Below are positions 8,077 through 15,404 of a stretch of 34,128 nt of DNA, in pieces. The stretch comes from a virus. Within the stretch, counting starts at the first letter, position 1. Each line of letters starts with the position of its first letter. The translations under genes and the position numbers were made by a program. The notes under the pieces were generated by a model that was not told the origin of the DNA, searched no databases, and saw nothing but the letters and a program-made list of their open reading frames with translations. Location of the stretch: IMG/VR virus record IMGVR_UViG_3300033149_005403, positions 1 to 34,128 of that record; one strand, given 5' to 3'.

Positions 8077-8168
8077 TGTCTCTCTCCCTGTTTTGAATGT
8101 TATCCCGGGCCTCCCCGGGTTGAGCGCGGGGAGAGAATCGAATTCTCCCCTGCAACCATGCCGCGCTG
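8077..8168. other. GC-rich intergenic region with two hairpins
   Basis: Between two small genes lies a 92-bp stretch much richer in GC than its surroundings. On the plus strand CCCGGG-cctc-CCCGGG (about 8103-8118) forms one stem, and GGGGAGA (about 8128-8134) pairs with TCTCCCC (about 8144-8150) for a second, with AGCGC/GCGCT arms outside on the minus strand. It could be an attenuator, processing site or small RNA. I checked for a tRNA and did not find one. Confidence 0.4.
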
Positions 8169-8375
8169 TTAGCGTGATTTGTTTATGATGCTCCTCATCT
8201 GCTCTTCATATTCGGGGTAGAGGTAATCTATGAGATTATTGGCTGTTGGTGAGGAACGCGCAGAAAATAATGGATGATCATATCCATATTTCCTGACGAA
8301 ACTTTTGGTTAAACTACATGATAAAAAATTATCCTGGAGATTTCTCAGACGGTTACGTTTTTGGGTCATTATCAT
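8169..8375 (-). CDS. Small basic protein, first gene of left operon
   Basis: A 68-residue protein of unknown function. The N-terminus is basic (KRNRLRN), and there is a Tyr/Pro-rich C-terminal half (YLYPEYEEQM). GGGAGAG lies five bases upstream of the ATG at 8375. It is the first gene behind the promoter block at 8381-8491, whose near-copy drives the repeat protein at 31583-32356; the two proteins themselves are not alike. As the first product of the early operon it may be a host takeover or control protein, but that is only inferred from position. Confidence 0.6.
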   Translation of the reverse strand: MIMTQKRNRLRNLQDNFLSCSLTKSFVRKYGYDHPLFSARSSPTANNLIDYLYPEYEEQMRSIINKSR

Positions 8376-8380
8376 TGTTT

Positions 8381-8491
8381 CTCTCCCTTGTTTTGGTTTC
8401 AGTAGATGATCTCACATCTGCTAATTCCAATATATATCGGAAAACCGAAAATGTCAAGCGTTTTGTTATATTTTTATAAAATAATTAAAAT
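8381..8491 (-). repeat. Promoter/leader block, copy A (111 bp)
   Basis: This non-coding block matches 32360-32470 in 106 of 111 positions by my count, in the same orientation. It covers the AT-rich upstream region, the promoter, a 16-bp near-palindrome over the -10 box, a small inverted repeat in the leader (AGATG/CATCT, 8404-8419) and the ribosome site region. The differences lie in single bases and leave both promoter boxes intact. Confidence 0.9.
8429..8457 (-). promoter_or_regulatory. Sigma-70 promoter of the left (early) operon
   Basis: The minus strand has TTGACA (8452-8457), a 17-bp spacer and TATATT (8429-8434), preceded by AT-rich tracts like an UP element. A 16-bp near-palindrome (8426-8441, one mismatched pair) covers the -10 box and is a likely operator. 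It should drive the small gene at 8375 and probably the whole early operon. The late-operon hairpin at 8520-8553 insulates it from upstream transcription. Confidence 0.85.
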
Positions 8492-8519
8492 TTATTTATC
8501 ATTTCCGATTAGAACGAGT

Positions 8520-8553
8520 AAGCGGGGCGGTCCATCATGAAACCGCCCCGCTT
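8520..8553 (-). terminator. Strong hairpin after the late operon
   Basis: A perfect 12-bp inverted repeat, AAGCGGGGCGGT (8520-8531) and its complement (8542-8553), with a 10-base loop. It lies about 140 bp after the endolysin stop and 60 bp before the early promoter. There is no clean T-tract after it on either strand, so it may act as a terminator with help, as an mRNA 3' end stabiliser, or on both strands. Confidence 0.6.
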
Positions 8554-8692
8554 GAGGGAGTAGTGCATCACTACGTCAGTTATTCATCATATACCCCCCA
8601 AATTCGTTGCGTAAGCGGGCATAGCCGCAAAATAATCCCGCTCCCTATATCCGAATACCCCTTGAAGTTATAATCAATTATATCTACTGTAT
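8554..8692. other. Non-coding region after the endolysin
   Basis: This 139-bp stretch contains a 6-bp hairpin GTAGTG-cat-CACTAC (8560-8574) and a pair AGCGGG/CCCGCT (8614-8619 and 8637-8642). Together with the 8520-8553 stem it makes a row of three possible RNA hairpins. A frame of about 42 codons is open on the minus strand (stop at 8580-8582), but it has no start codon or ribosome site at its beginning, so I do not call a gene. Confidence 0.35.
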
Positions 8693-9238
8693 TTAGGTAA
8701 TTTCCGCCGATTCAAACGTCCCGCTATGGCGATTTATTACCGAATCGAGCTTCTGTAGGGCATTTCCGGCTTGACGGCGGAATTGATTCATGTCAATGTT
8801 CGGGCAAGTTTTGGAATAATTTCCGCCTCTCAATAATTCATAATGCCCCCGAATACAATTGACACCCCTTAAATGTGGGAATTTCGGATTATGCAGATAA
8901 TTGTGGATTACCGCAATCGCCTGATTGAATTGCCCCTGTGTAAACTGCCTCCGTCCGATCAGACAAATACCGATTGATTCATGGTTATGTCCCCTGACAT
9001 GCGCCCCCTGAAATTTATTGGAACGCCCCCGCCAGAGCCAACCATCAGTCCAAAATAATGGACGTTTATCAATCCAATTTTCGTACGCGGGATAACCGTT
9101 ACCGATTAGATAATGATAGCCGATAGCATCAAATCCCCGATCCAGATGCCATTTCTCAATCAGTTCAAAATCACCATAGTAACTCGCTGAGCAATGAATG
9201 ATGACATATCGAATTCGTGTCGGATCTAACAGCCGCAT
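8693..9238 (-). CDS. Endolysin, N-acetylmuramoyl-L-alanine amidase (Amidase_2)
   Basis: A 181-residue single-domain amidase that should cut the bond between muramic acid and L-alanine in peptidoglycan at lysis. The zinc and catalytic signatures of the T7-lysozyme/Amidase_2 family are visible: IIHCSAS with the metal histidine near residue 15, GYHYLIG (40-46), the region SIGICLIG (88-95), GHYEL (131-135) and KTCPN (143-147) with the likely catalytic Lys and metal Cys. No signal peptide or cell-wall binding domain is present, so export depends on a holin. Its ATG overlaps the TAA of the holin-like gene by one base, giving a typical lysis cassette. Confidence 0.93.
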   Translation of the reverse strand: MRLLDPTRIRYVIIHCSASYYGDFELIEKWHLDRGFDAIGYHYLIGNGYPAYENWIDKRPLFWTDGWLWRGRSNKFQGAHVRGHNHESIGICLIGRRQFTQGQFNQAIAVIHNYLHNPKFPHLRGVNCIRGHYELLRGGNYSKTCPNIDMNQFRRQAGNALQKLDSVINRHSGTFESAEIT

Positions 9239-9483
9239 TATTTGAATTTTCCGAATGGAATTTTTTCAATCACATTGCCGGCTACAATTGCGAGCGCGAT
9301 GAACATGTAAATCGTGAAAAAATTCTCGAGTAGTCCGATGATCATCTCGGTCTGTCGCCCGAACACAACCGATCCGATAAATGCAGCCAATAATCCGGTC
9401 AACACCAGTAAATATGCGAATTTCCGCCCACCAATCCGATTGATACTGGTTATCTGTTTACCGTTTGTCTCTCGTGATTCCAT
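9238..9483 (-). CDS. Holin candidate (two membrane segments)
   Basis: An 81-residue protein with two hydrophobic segments at about residues 22-43 and 52-70, separated by a short loop with a charged TEM patch, and a basic N-terminal tail. Size, topology and position right in front of the endolysin fit a class II-type holin, the pore former that lets the amidase reach the cell wall. The last bases overlap the endolysin start. No family-specific motif is recognisable, so the call rests on topology and context. Confidence 0.7.
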   Translation of the reverse strand: MESRETNGKQITSINRIGGRKFAYLLVLTGLLAAFIGSVVFGRQTEMIIGLLENFFTIYMFIALAIVAGNVIEKIPFGKFK

Positions 9484-9485
9484 GA

Positions 9486-9833
9486 TTACTCTGCTCTATT
9501 CAATGTCATTACAGTCATTGAAATTAATAGATCAATTGCTCTACTCAGCAGCAATCCATCAAACGGCTCAGCCCAGAATGGCAGTTTAACCGCATCATCG
9601 AGTTTATCAACCAGGTGATATTTCTGATCAAAATGATCAAATGCTTCCCGGACGACCTTGTGTTTGAGTTTACCTGCATCAGCAATGTTAATGAACTTCT
9701 CAGCCATGGAAATCAACACGTAAATCAATTTGAGCGCGGTCTCAGCCGTGATTTTACCATCCTCCCGGAAATCACTCCACGTCTCAACGATTTTTTCAAC
9801 CGCATTGATCAATAATTTTGTTAAATCGTTCAT
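9486..9833 (-). CDS. Helical phage protein in the lysis cassette
   Basis: A 115-residue protein, helical throughout, with REDGKITAETALKLIYVLI near residues 23-41, a pattern seen in small phage proteins near lysis genes. The region around residues 32-45 is hydrophobic enough to associate with membrane but not a clear membrane segment. The start at 9833 has GGAGAG about five bases upstream; a start at 9845 would lie inside the upstream gene. It sits between the coiled-coil membrane protein and the holin candidate and is probably part of the lysis or virion-associated set. Confidence 0.55.
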   Translation of the reverse strand: MNDLTKLLINAVEKIVETWSDFREDGKITAETALKLIYVLISMAEKFINIADAGKLKHKVVREAFDHFDQKYHLVDKLDDAVKLPFWAEPFDGLLLSRAIDLLISMTVMTLNRAE

Positions 9834-9834
9834 G

Positions 9835-10218
9835 TTACTCTCCATCGAGTTTTGTTTTCATCTGGATGATCAACCGCATGATCTCATCCTGATTTTTTGT
9901 AAATTCCCTGAATTGAATTTTCTGTTCGTTTTTGAACTCCTTGAAATTAGTTTTCAACTCCCTAATATCATCGATTACATTTTCGAGCCGCGCTTTATCT
10001 GGAATATAAGGCGATTCCCGCTGAATTTTCGCCGACACTTCCTCTCGGCTGATAATTTTTTCCTCAATTACCTGATTGACATCATCATGTGTAACCACAT
10101 TTTTCAGTGTGTCTGATGCATTGGCAAACCACCAACTGCCGATACCGAAAATCAATATCATGAATACTCCCACGATGGCCTCGAGAATCCAGACCTTGGT
10201 CCCATTACTTTTCTGCAT
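9835..10218 (-). CDS. Membrane-anchored coiled-coil protein, spanin-like
   Basis: A 127-residue protein with an N-terminal membrane segment at about residues 10-31 (ILEAIVGVFMILIFGIGSWW) and then a long, charged region rich in Lys, Glu and Ile that should form a coiled coil (about 40-125). This layout, N-in membrane anchor plus periplasmic coiled coil, is that of inner-membrane spanins, which act in the last step of lysis of Gram-negative hosts. No Rz1-like lipoprotein gene is nested in it that I could find. GGAG lies before the ATG. A structural or holin-associated role cannot be excluded. Confidence 0.55.
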   Translation of the reverse strand: MQKSNGTKVWILEAIVGVFMILIFGIGSWWFANASDTLKNVVTHDDVNQVIEEKIISREEVSAKIQRESPYIPDKARLENVIDDIRELKTNFKEFKNEQKIQFREFTKNQDEIMRLIIQMKTKLDGE

Positions 10219-10247
10219 GAGGTTCTCCGGTATCTTGCGTAAACTCC

Positions 10248-10790
10248 TTAAATTCGTAATTCAATCCCAACCTCTCCGCGATAGTATTCATCGCTGTTAT
10301 CCCTGAAATAGTGCCCTTCGATGTATGGTCTGATTTTTTTGTCATCACCTAAAAACCTCAATCGTGTCTCTGCATCCCATATATGTGTCCGATTAAAATC
10401 CGTCGTCCAGGTCACCGATCCATCCCCAGGAAGCGGCGCACTAAACCTCACCGCCCAATCCGGATGGCTGTATTCATGCGCAACTGCCGTAAATCCGGCG
10501 CTGAAAAAATTATCAAAATCCCGCATTACCCCCATCATCTGTCTATTGATGCCCTTGCTGTCGATAACCTCCGTACTATATGCTAACCGGTATCTGCCGC
10601 TCAGTCCACGCTCGCCGTAACCGGAATAATTGAGATAATACGCGCCGTCCTCACGTTCCCATTCCAGCGAATATCCGTGCATTGCATACATCGCGCCGGC
10701 TCGCAACAGATAATCAAACGGCTGATTCGTCTCGTATGCTGGTCGAATCGATACCGACAATGCCAGAGATATGGGTATAAGCCAGTTCAT
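10248..10790 (-). CDS. Small outer-membrane beta-barrel-like protein
   Basis: A 180-residue protein with a short hydrophobic N-terminus (MNWLIPISLALSVSIRPAYE) that may be a signal peptide, followed by alternating polar/aromatic strands such as YSLEWERED, YYLNYSGYGERGLSGRYRLAYS, WAVRFSAP and a final strand ending in VGIELRI. This fits an 8-stranded barrel like OmpX or the phage lambda Lom protein. The last residue is Ile instead of the usual Phe/Trp. It lies between tail-fibre-linked genes and the lysis cassette, and a promoter precedes it, so it could be expressed in a lysogen and change the cell surface, for instance to exclude other phages. That role is inference. Confidence 0.55.
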   Translation of the reverse strand: MNWLIPISLALSVSIRPAYETNQPFDYLLRAGAMYAMHGYSLEWEREDGAYYLNYSGYGERGLSGRYRLAYSTEVIDSKGINRQMMGVMRDFDNFFSAGFTAVAHEYSHPDWAVRFSAPLPGDGSVTWTTDFNRTHIWDAETRLRFLGDDKKIRPYIEGHYFRDNSDEYYRGEVGIELRI

Positions 10791-10816
10791 TATTTAATTA
10801 TTATCATATAGTTACA

Positions 10817-10845
10817 ATTATATTTGGGAGAATAATTGGGTTTAA
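10817..10845 (-). promoter_or_regulatory. Possible promoter for the outer-membrane-like gene
   Basis: The minus strand reads TTAAAC (10840-10845), 17 bp and TATAAT (10817-10822) in the 73-bp gap between the LRR frame and the barrel-like gene. The -10 box is perfect, the -35 box matches in three of six positions. Independent transcription would fit an accessory (moron-like) gene inside the late operon. No ribosome site is visible before the ATG at 10790. Confidence 0.45.
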
Positions 10846-10863
10846 TTCCTTGTAACTCGCCAT

Positions 10864-12021
10864 TTATTCATCAACATAAAATTCTGCATACGTTCCATTC
10901 GCCGTACATGCCGAATCAATATATGTTGTATCCGCTAATCCCGCAGCAGACGGCGGAGCGTTTCCTCTCAATCGGAATTTAATCCAATGGGTTGGCGTTA
11001 CATCGCCTTCCTCAATCAGCAATCGATAATCATGTAATATCAAATCCACTTCGGCCTGGCTCATTCCACAACTGTCGAAATAAACCCAGTAACAAACTGG
11101 TGATAAAAATCTGTCGGTAACGCTGACCGCTGTAGAATCCAACTGATATTCGTACACTATATCGCAATTTGACAGCTTTGCCAGATCATCATCAACGCCG
11201 GTATGATGACAATTGATAACATTGATCGTCGCAGCGCAGCTATCAAATACCCCCACACTTCCATAAGCTCCCGTGTGTTCTAATTCGATCACAGTCAAAC
11301 ACGGCATATAACCACATACAACTATATCACCATACGACCTACTGCCTCCCAAATTAAGGTGTGTTAATTTTGTCAGCAATTCAAGAGAAGCAAGATCGAT
11401 GGTTACCGAATCCCCTACAGCTGTCAAATCCGTCAGGTTTGTCAATGAATCAACATCATCACCGGTTAGTTTCAGATTCGCACCTAACCCCCCAACACCC
11501 AGTATCGTTAAATCCGAAAACTGTTTGAATACACTCCCGTCTCCATATCCCGAATCACTCGCGATTGAAAAAACATATAAATCCGGCGACCAGTTTTCGA
11601 CTACTGATACATTTCCATACGCATCTGATCCCTCCCTCATCCAATCAAAATATTTCATGTGATTCCATGAGTAGAGGCTATCAAAGATCATTGTGATTTT
11701 AGAATAGTATCCTTTTATTTTTTCGAGTGATGTCAACGAATTTAGCTTCCATCCATCCCCTGTGATATTTGTATTATTATTTGCTGAGCCACAAATGTAT
11801 AATGTTTTGAGTGAATCCAGATCAAGCAATGAATCAACAGGAATAGCCATATATTGATAATTCAATAAGAGCACAGTTAAATTGGGAAATAAAGTTGACC
11901 ATTTAATCGATTTACCATTAAATGGATTATCGGAAATATCAATCCGTGTTACACCCGTAAATCCATCCGTTGAGCTGACAGTTATAATACCATCACCTCC
12001 CCCTAATGTGTGTGACGGCAA
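10864..12021 (-). CDS. Leucine-rich repeat protein frame
   Basis: A 385-residue frame with many LRR-type units of about 20-25 residues, for example LFPNLTVLLLNYQYM, SLTNLTDLTAVGDSV, LLTKLTHLNLGGSR and MPCLTVIELEHTGAYG. LRR folds serve as protein or glycan binding surfaces. The frame has no ATG near its start; TTG at 12021 lacks a ribosome site. The frame stays open upstream to 12078 and meets the preceding signal-peptide gene, which ends at 12068, within 11 bases in the +1 frame. I therefore think both are parts of one secreted protein, separated by a frameshift (real or sequencing). Aspartate-rich, no cysteine pattern of a phage fibre. Confidence 0.75.
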   Translation of the reverse strand: MPSHTLGGGDGIITVSSTDGFTGVTRIDISDNPFNGKSIKWSTLFPNLTVLLLNYQYMAIPVDSLLDLDSLKTLYICGSANNNTNITGDGWKLNSLTSLEKIKGYYSKITMIFDSLYSWNHMKYFDWMREGSDAYGNVSVVENWSPDLYVFSIASDSGYGDGSVFKQFSDLTILGVGGLGANLKLTGDDVDSLTNLTDLTAVGDSVTIDLASLELLTKLTHLNLGGSRSYGDIVVCGYMPCLTVIELEHTGAYGSVGVFDSCAATINVINCHHTGVDDDLAKLSNCDIVYEYQLDSTAVSVTDRFLSPVCYWVYFDSCGMSQAEVDLILHDYRLLIEEGDVTPTHWIKFRLRGNAPPSAAGLADTTYIDSACTANGTYAEFYVDE

Positions 12022-12067
12022 ATCATTCTGAACATAAACTGAATCGTCTATCTGCCATCGGAGCGTA

Positions 12068-12340
12068 TCACCTAAATGTCATCAGCAGAATAAAATCGCA
12101 TACTGTTTTTGTCTGGCTGAATGTATCATGGAGATATGTGCCCGCGTCTAATCTATCATGTAATTCATTCCGCAGGGTATAGCCTAAATAACCATGTTGA
12201 TTTTCATAGCTCGCAACCATTGCCCATGCCCAGCCCCCCTTACATTTTCGGCATCGCCATATATTACGCTCTCCATCAGCGACAGAACCAGCAATGAGCA
12301 TTAATACGAAAACAACCAGTAACCAACGAAATTTCACCAT
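12068..12340 (-). CDS. Signal-peptide protein, likely N-terminus of the LRR protein
   Basis: A 90-residue frame with a textbook signal peptide: MVKFRW, a hydrophobic core at about 7-17 and a cleavage site after GSVA near residue 22. The mature part starts with a CRKC pair (about 30-33) and a tryptophan-rich patch, and the frame stops right where the LRR frame opens one base further. It overlaps the LamG-like gene by 7 bp, so it is translated in the late operon. If the two frames are joined, the product is a secreted protein of roughly 490 residues. Alternatively it is a short secreted protein of its own. Confidence 0.6.
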   Translation of the reverse strand: MVKFRWLLVVFVLMLIAGSVADGERNIWRCRKCKGGWAWAMVASYENQHGYLGYTLRNELHDRLDAGTYLHDTFSQTKTVCDFILLMTFR

Positions 12341-13143
12341 GAGAGTCCATATCGGGATTTAACATAACCCTCCAACGCCAGACGATCAGCCTCAGAAATA
12401 GCCCCATTATGAATACCCAACTCAGCAATTTTTATCGATGCCGGTTGTGTTTTCGTACTTGAAAACAATCGAACATAAAATATTGCTGCATCCCCCCCAG
12501 TCTGGTAATTAGTTTGCTTTGTGCCATTCCAATAAAAATCATCAGAGCTCTGATCCAGAAAAGCCAACCCCTCAGTACCGGCAGCTGGAAGATTTTGAAT
12601 ACATAATAATACTCCGGTTTTAATCTCCCATCGATGATATGCTCCTCCATAATTGGCAAAAATACCCCGACTGGTAGAATAAACAGAAAACACAACATTC
12701 GTCGCATCATTATCCGCTGGTACTGTACAGACAATCCATATCGACCAGGGGCTCACTATATTATCAATGTCACAGTAAAGATAATCATCAACGCCGTCCC
12801 CCTCAAGCGCATCCTGCCCTCCTATTCCATTTGCGCCATGCACATAAGCTGGATATGTCGTGTCGCCCAGCGTAGCCGATAACACCTCGCCGCCGATTAT
12901 GTCCGTACAAGCAATTACGCTGTCACTCCCTGCCGATGTTTCAGTAACCAGCGAATCCGCCCGCCACCAGTGCACTATATTGGACATTTCGACAGGTGAC
13001 CATGATTCACGACATTGAAATATCTCAACCAATCCGCTATTAGGTCGTTTGATCTGTCCATGCGGACGCTCAAATTGTCCATATTGACCGGTTGTCAGAA
13101 AAGCAATCATCAACAAAAATACAAACAACCTCAATGAACGCAT
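12334..13143 (-). CDS. Secreted LamG-like (concanavalin A-fold) protein
   Basis: A 269-residue protein with a signal peptide (MRSLRLFVFLLMIAFLTTG) and then a lectin-like jelly-roll domain. Typical LamG marks are VHWWRADSL with an aspartate-rich follow-up, the ALEGDGVDDYLYC strand, the WEIKTG region and the C-terminal motif ISEADRLALEGYVKSRYGLSW-like ending, which I recognise as the end of such domains. The start at 13143 has GGAGG five bases upstream and overlaps the previous gene by 13 bp. LamG domains bind glycans or proteins; in phages they occur in tail fibres, but the signal peptide is unusual for a virion protein. Role unknown. Confidence 0.75.
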   Translation of the reverse strand: MRSLRLFVFLLMIAFLTTGQYGQFERPHGQIKRPNSGLVEIFQCRESWSPVEMSNIVHWWRADSLVTETSAGSDSVIACTDIIGGEVLSATLGDTTYPAYVHGANGIGGQDALEGDGVDDYLYCDIDNIVSPWSIWIVCTVPADNDATNVVFSVYSTSRGIFANYGGAYHRWEIKTGVLLCIQNLPAAGTEGLAFLDQSSDDFYWNGTKQTNYQTGGDAAIFYVRLFSSTKTQPASIKIAELGIHNGAISEADRLALEGYVKSRYGLSW

Positions 13144-13841
13144 ACTAACCTCCACCGAACAACCGGCGTTTCCAACATTGTATTCACGCTGTTGATTGTA
13201 AATGATGCGTATGCCGCTCCCGGAGGAACACGAACAATAAAAATATACCATCGTTTGATCGGTGAATTTGCTAATACATCAGCAGGGAAACAATCATTCC
13301 AAACCCAGTTTCCGTAAAAATCCTCGTCGCTGTATTGATCGTCCTCGATTACGATATTCGTGCTGTCTGCAATCCACGCATCGTATGACGAATCAATATC
13401 CATCTGATCCATCGCGAATGTAACCATGATCGTTGGATCGATCCCGCAACTGTCCGCATCGCAATATCCTCCATATGATGTATCCGCATACGAAAACGTA
13501 GTCGTATCCTGCATAATCCACAATGCGAAATATCGAGGTGATAAATACGCTAATCGATCATTGCCGGTATAGGTTTTACCGTCCAGTTTAGAATCCATAC
13601 TCGTCTGATCAGACCATGCAAGCTGCAAATCATCGATCTGGATCAGCGAATCGAATCCAACTGAATCTACATATGCTGCCGGGGCAATCGTATCCTGCCC
13701 TGAATAGTAGAAATATACATGTTCGCCTCCCAGCAGCCGCGCCTCGCGCAGTATGTCAAATCGATCATATACTGTTGGCGTTTCAGCGAATATCGCTCCT
13801 GCTATCAACAGTATCGCTGTTAAAATTGTCAGAAATCGCAT
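13131..13841 (-). CDS. Secreted protein of unknown function
   Basis: A 236-residue protein with a clear signal peptide (MRFLTILTAILLIAGAIFA, cleavage after IFA near residue 19). The mature part is rich in Asp, Ser, Tyr and Trp, with a short CDADSCGIDP segment, and looks beta-rich. I do not recognise a domain. TAGGAG lies before the ATG, eight bases after the stop of the fibre-like gene, so it belongs to the same late transcript. It is the first of three genes in a row with signal peptides. It may act on or at the cell envelope rather than in the virion. Confidence 0.65.
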   Translation of the reverse strand: MRFLTILTAILLIAGAIFAETPTVYDRFDILREARLLGGEHVYFYYSGQDTIAPAAYVDSVGFDSLIQIDDLQLAWSDQTSMDSKLDGKTYTGNDRLAYLSPRYFALWIMQDTTTFSYADTSYGGYCDADSCGIDPTIMVTFAMDQMDIDSSYDAWIADSTNIVIEDDQYSDEDFYGNWVWNDCFPADVLANSPIKRWYIFIVRVPPGAAYASFTINSVNTMLETPVVRWRLVCVH

Positions 13842-13849
13842 TTTTACTC

Positions 13850-15394
13850 CTAAATTACGGGTATATTTGTTAACGTATCAATGTACACGTTACTCTCGAT
13901 ATTCGAGGAATACGAGGTGGATTTTACATTTTGCTGATACAGACGCAGGTAATAAACAACCCCTGCTGTTAAACCACTCTCGATGTTGAGTTGAATCTCC
14001 TGCGGTGTTGTCGGATATGTTCCGTAGGTATCATGATCAATCAGGAACGATTGAGATTTTATAACCGTACCAGAACGATCCTGAATTTCGGCAATTAAAT
14101 ACGCATCATCACCAGAAGCCAATCCTGATTTTCCGAAAAATGAAATCCGGATCGCCTTGTTTTCATCTCGATGACGATAGGAAGTCGAGAGTTTTAATAT
14201 CTTCGATGAACTCGAATCCTGTGTCCATTCCGTTACTGCTGCGGCAGCATTTCCTGTTGCACCCCCAGCAATCGTCAGGTGACCCGGTTGCGTCAAATCC
14301 GCTGCCCTGATGAGTTCACCATCGCTATCACGACGATCACCAGGTACAACTGGACGTGCAAAATCCTGAGCAGATACGTATTGATTTATCGGGGAATCCC
14401 AGTCAAATGCGACAGCAATCACATAGAGAGGATGCCGTGTATTGAGCATATACCAGTTTCCTGTCCCACCATCAATCCGCACCTGCCCCTCAGCCTGACC
14501 GCGTAGGCGGGCTAAATCCGTATCGCTAATCGTACCGGCACTGAGCCACTCAAACGAACTCCGTGACCAATAAACCTCATATCGTCGAACAGCATCCTCA
14601 TTTGCAGTGCTCTCCATGAAAAAATTTATCCTGATCAGGTAAAATCCATAATCAGGTGTGGTCGCGAGGCAATGCACTGTCGGTGATGAAAACGCATCAC
14701 TCCGCTCTAATGCTGTGAGACGAGTATCGAGCGCGTCTGTAATTGATTTCGGAACTGCACCATCAGAATCAACAGGTTCAGCAATCCCTGTGAGATAAAC
14801 CGCCGCTGCTGCATCATTTAATAACTCCAGATCATTACAGGTGATTTTTAATGTCCGATCAACAGTTTTCGCTGCATTCATTACTTTCATTTCAACTGTC
14901 GATGCATCACTGCTTTTTATATGTAAAACGCTGTCTGCCGCTGACGGTTTTATCCCGACCGGCGATAAATTTGTATTATCTTTTAGTGCGGTTCCCGGGA
15001 TGTCCTGAAGCGTGTTATCATCACCATCAATGGTTTTATTCGTCAATGTCTGCGAATCACTCGTTCCTACAACATCACCTGTAATTCCATGGACCGCTGT
15101 AGCCGCCTCATGGGTTTCTCGTCCAATCGCCTCCCGTAATGAGCCAAATTCAATTTTATTGACGACCTCGGCAGAATTGTCCCAGATTGAATAGAGTGAT
15201 GTTGGATCATATTGTGCTAAATCAGGATTATCGGATATAAGCGAATCGTCAAATTCAAAATAATATGCGTTGGCATCTGCATCCCATACGCCCACTACGT
15301 TTTTTGCATGCCCTGCACCATGCGAGGTAATCCCCATTTCAACAGTATATGCTGATTGTGATGCTCGCGCCCACCATTTACGAACGAGTGCCAT
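13850..15394 (-). CDS. Tail fibre-like protein
   Basis: A 514-residue protein with an N-terminal part of about 90 residues, then a fibre-type segment with HGITGDVVGTSDSQTLTNKT near residues 102-121, a motif frequent in phage tail fibres and spikes, a shaft-like region with many Asp/Thr/Ala residues and a C-terminal beta-rich domain (about 250-514). It probably forms or joins the receptor-binding part of the tail. GAGGAG stands before the ATG. The neighbours are tail tip genes upstream and secreted proteins downstream. Which part binds the host cannot be told. Confidence 0.7.
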   Translation of the reverse strand: MALVRKWWARASQSAYTVEMGITSHGAGHAKNVVGVWDADANAYYFEFDDSLISDNPDLAQYDPTSLYSIWDNSAEVVNKIEFGSLREAIGRETHEAATAVHGITGDVVGTSDSQTLTNKTIDGDDNTLQDIPGTALKDNTNLSPVGIKPSAADSVLHIKSSDASTVEMKVMNAAKTVDRTLKITCNDLELLNDAAAAVYLTGIAEPVDSDGAVPKSITDALDTRLTALERSDAFSSPTVHCLATTPDYGFYLIRINFFMESTANEDAVRRYEVYWSRSSFEWLSAGTISDTDLARLRGQAEGQVRIDGGTGNWYMLNTRHPLYVIAVAFDWDSPINQYVSAQDFARPVVPGDRRDSDGELIRAADLTQPGHLTIAGGATGNAAAAVTEWTQDSSSSKILKLSTSYRHRDENKAIRISFFGKSGLASGDDAYLIAEIQDRSGTVIKSQSFLIDHDTYGTYPTTPQEIQLNIESGLTAGVVYYLRLYQQNVKSTSYSSNIESNVYIDTLTNIPVI

Positions 15395-15404
15395 ATTTTA
15401 CTCC

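Noticed and set aside
8095-8165. tRNA-like sequence with TCGAAT and a CCA-like end
   Set aside because: The T-loop has the wrong start, no matching 5' acceptor strand exists upstream and no D or anticodon arm can be drawn. It is only a hairpin.
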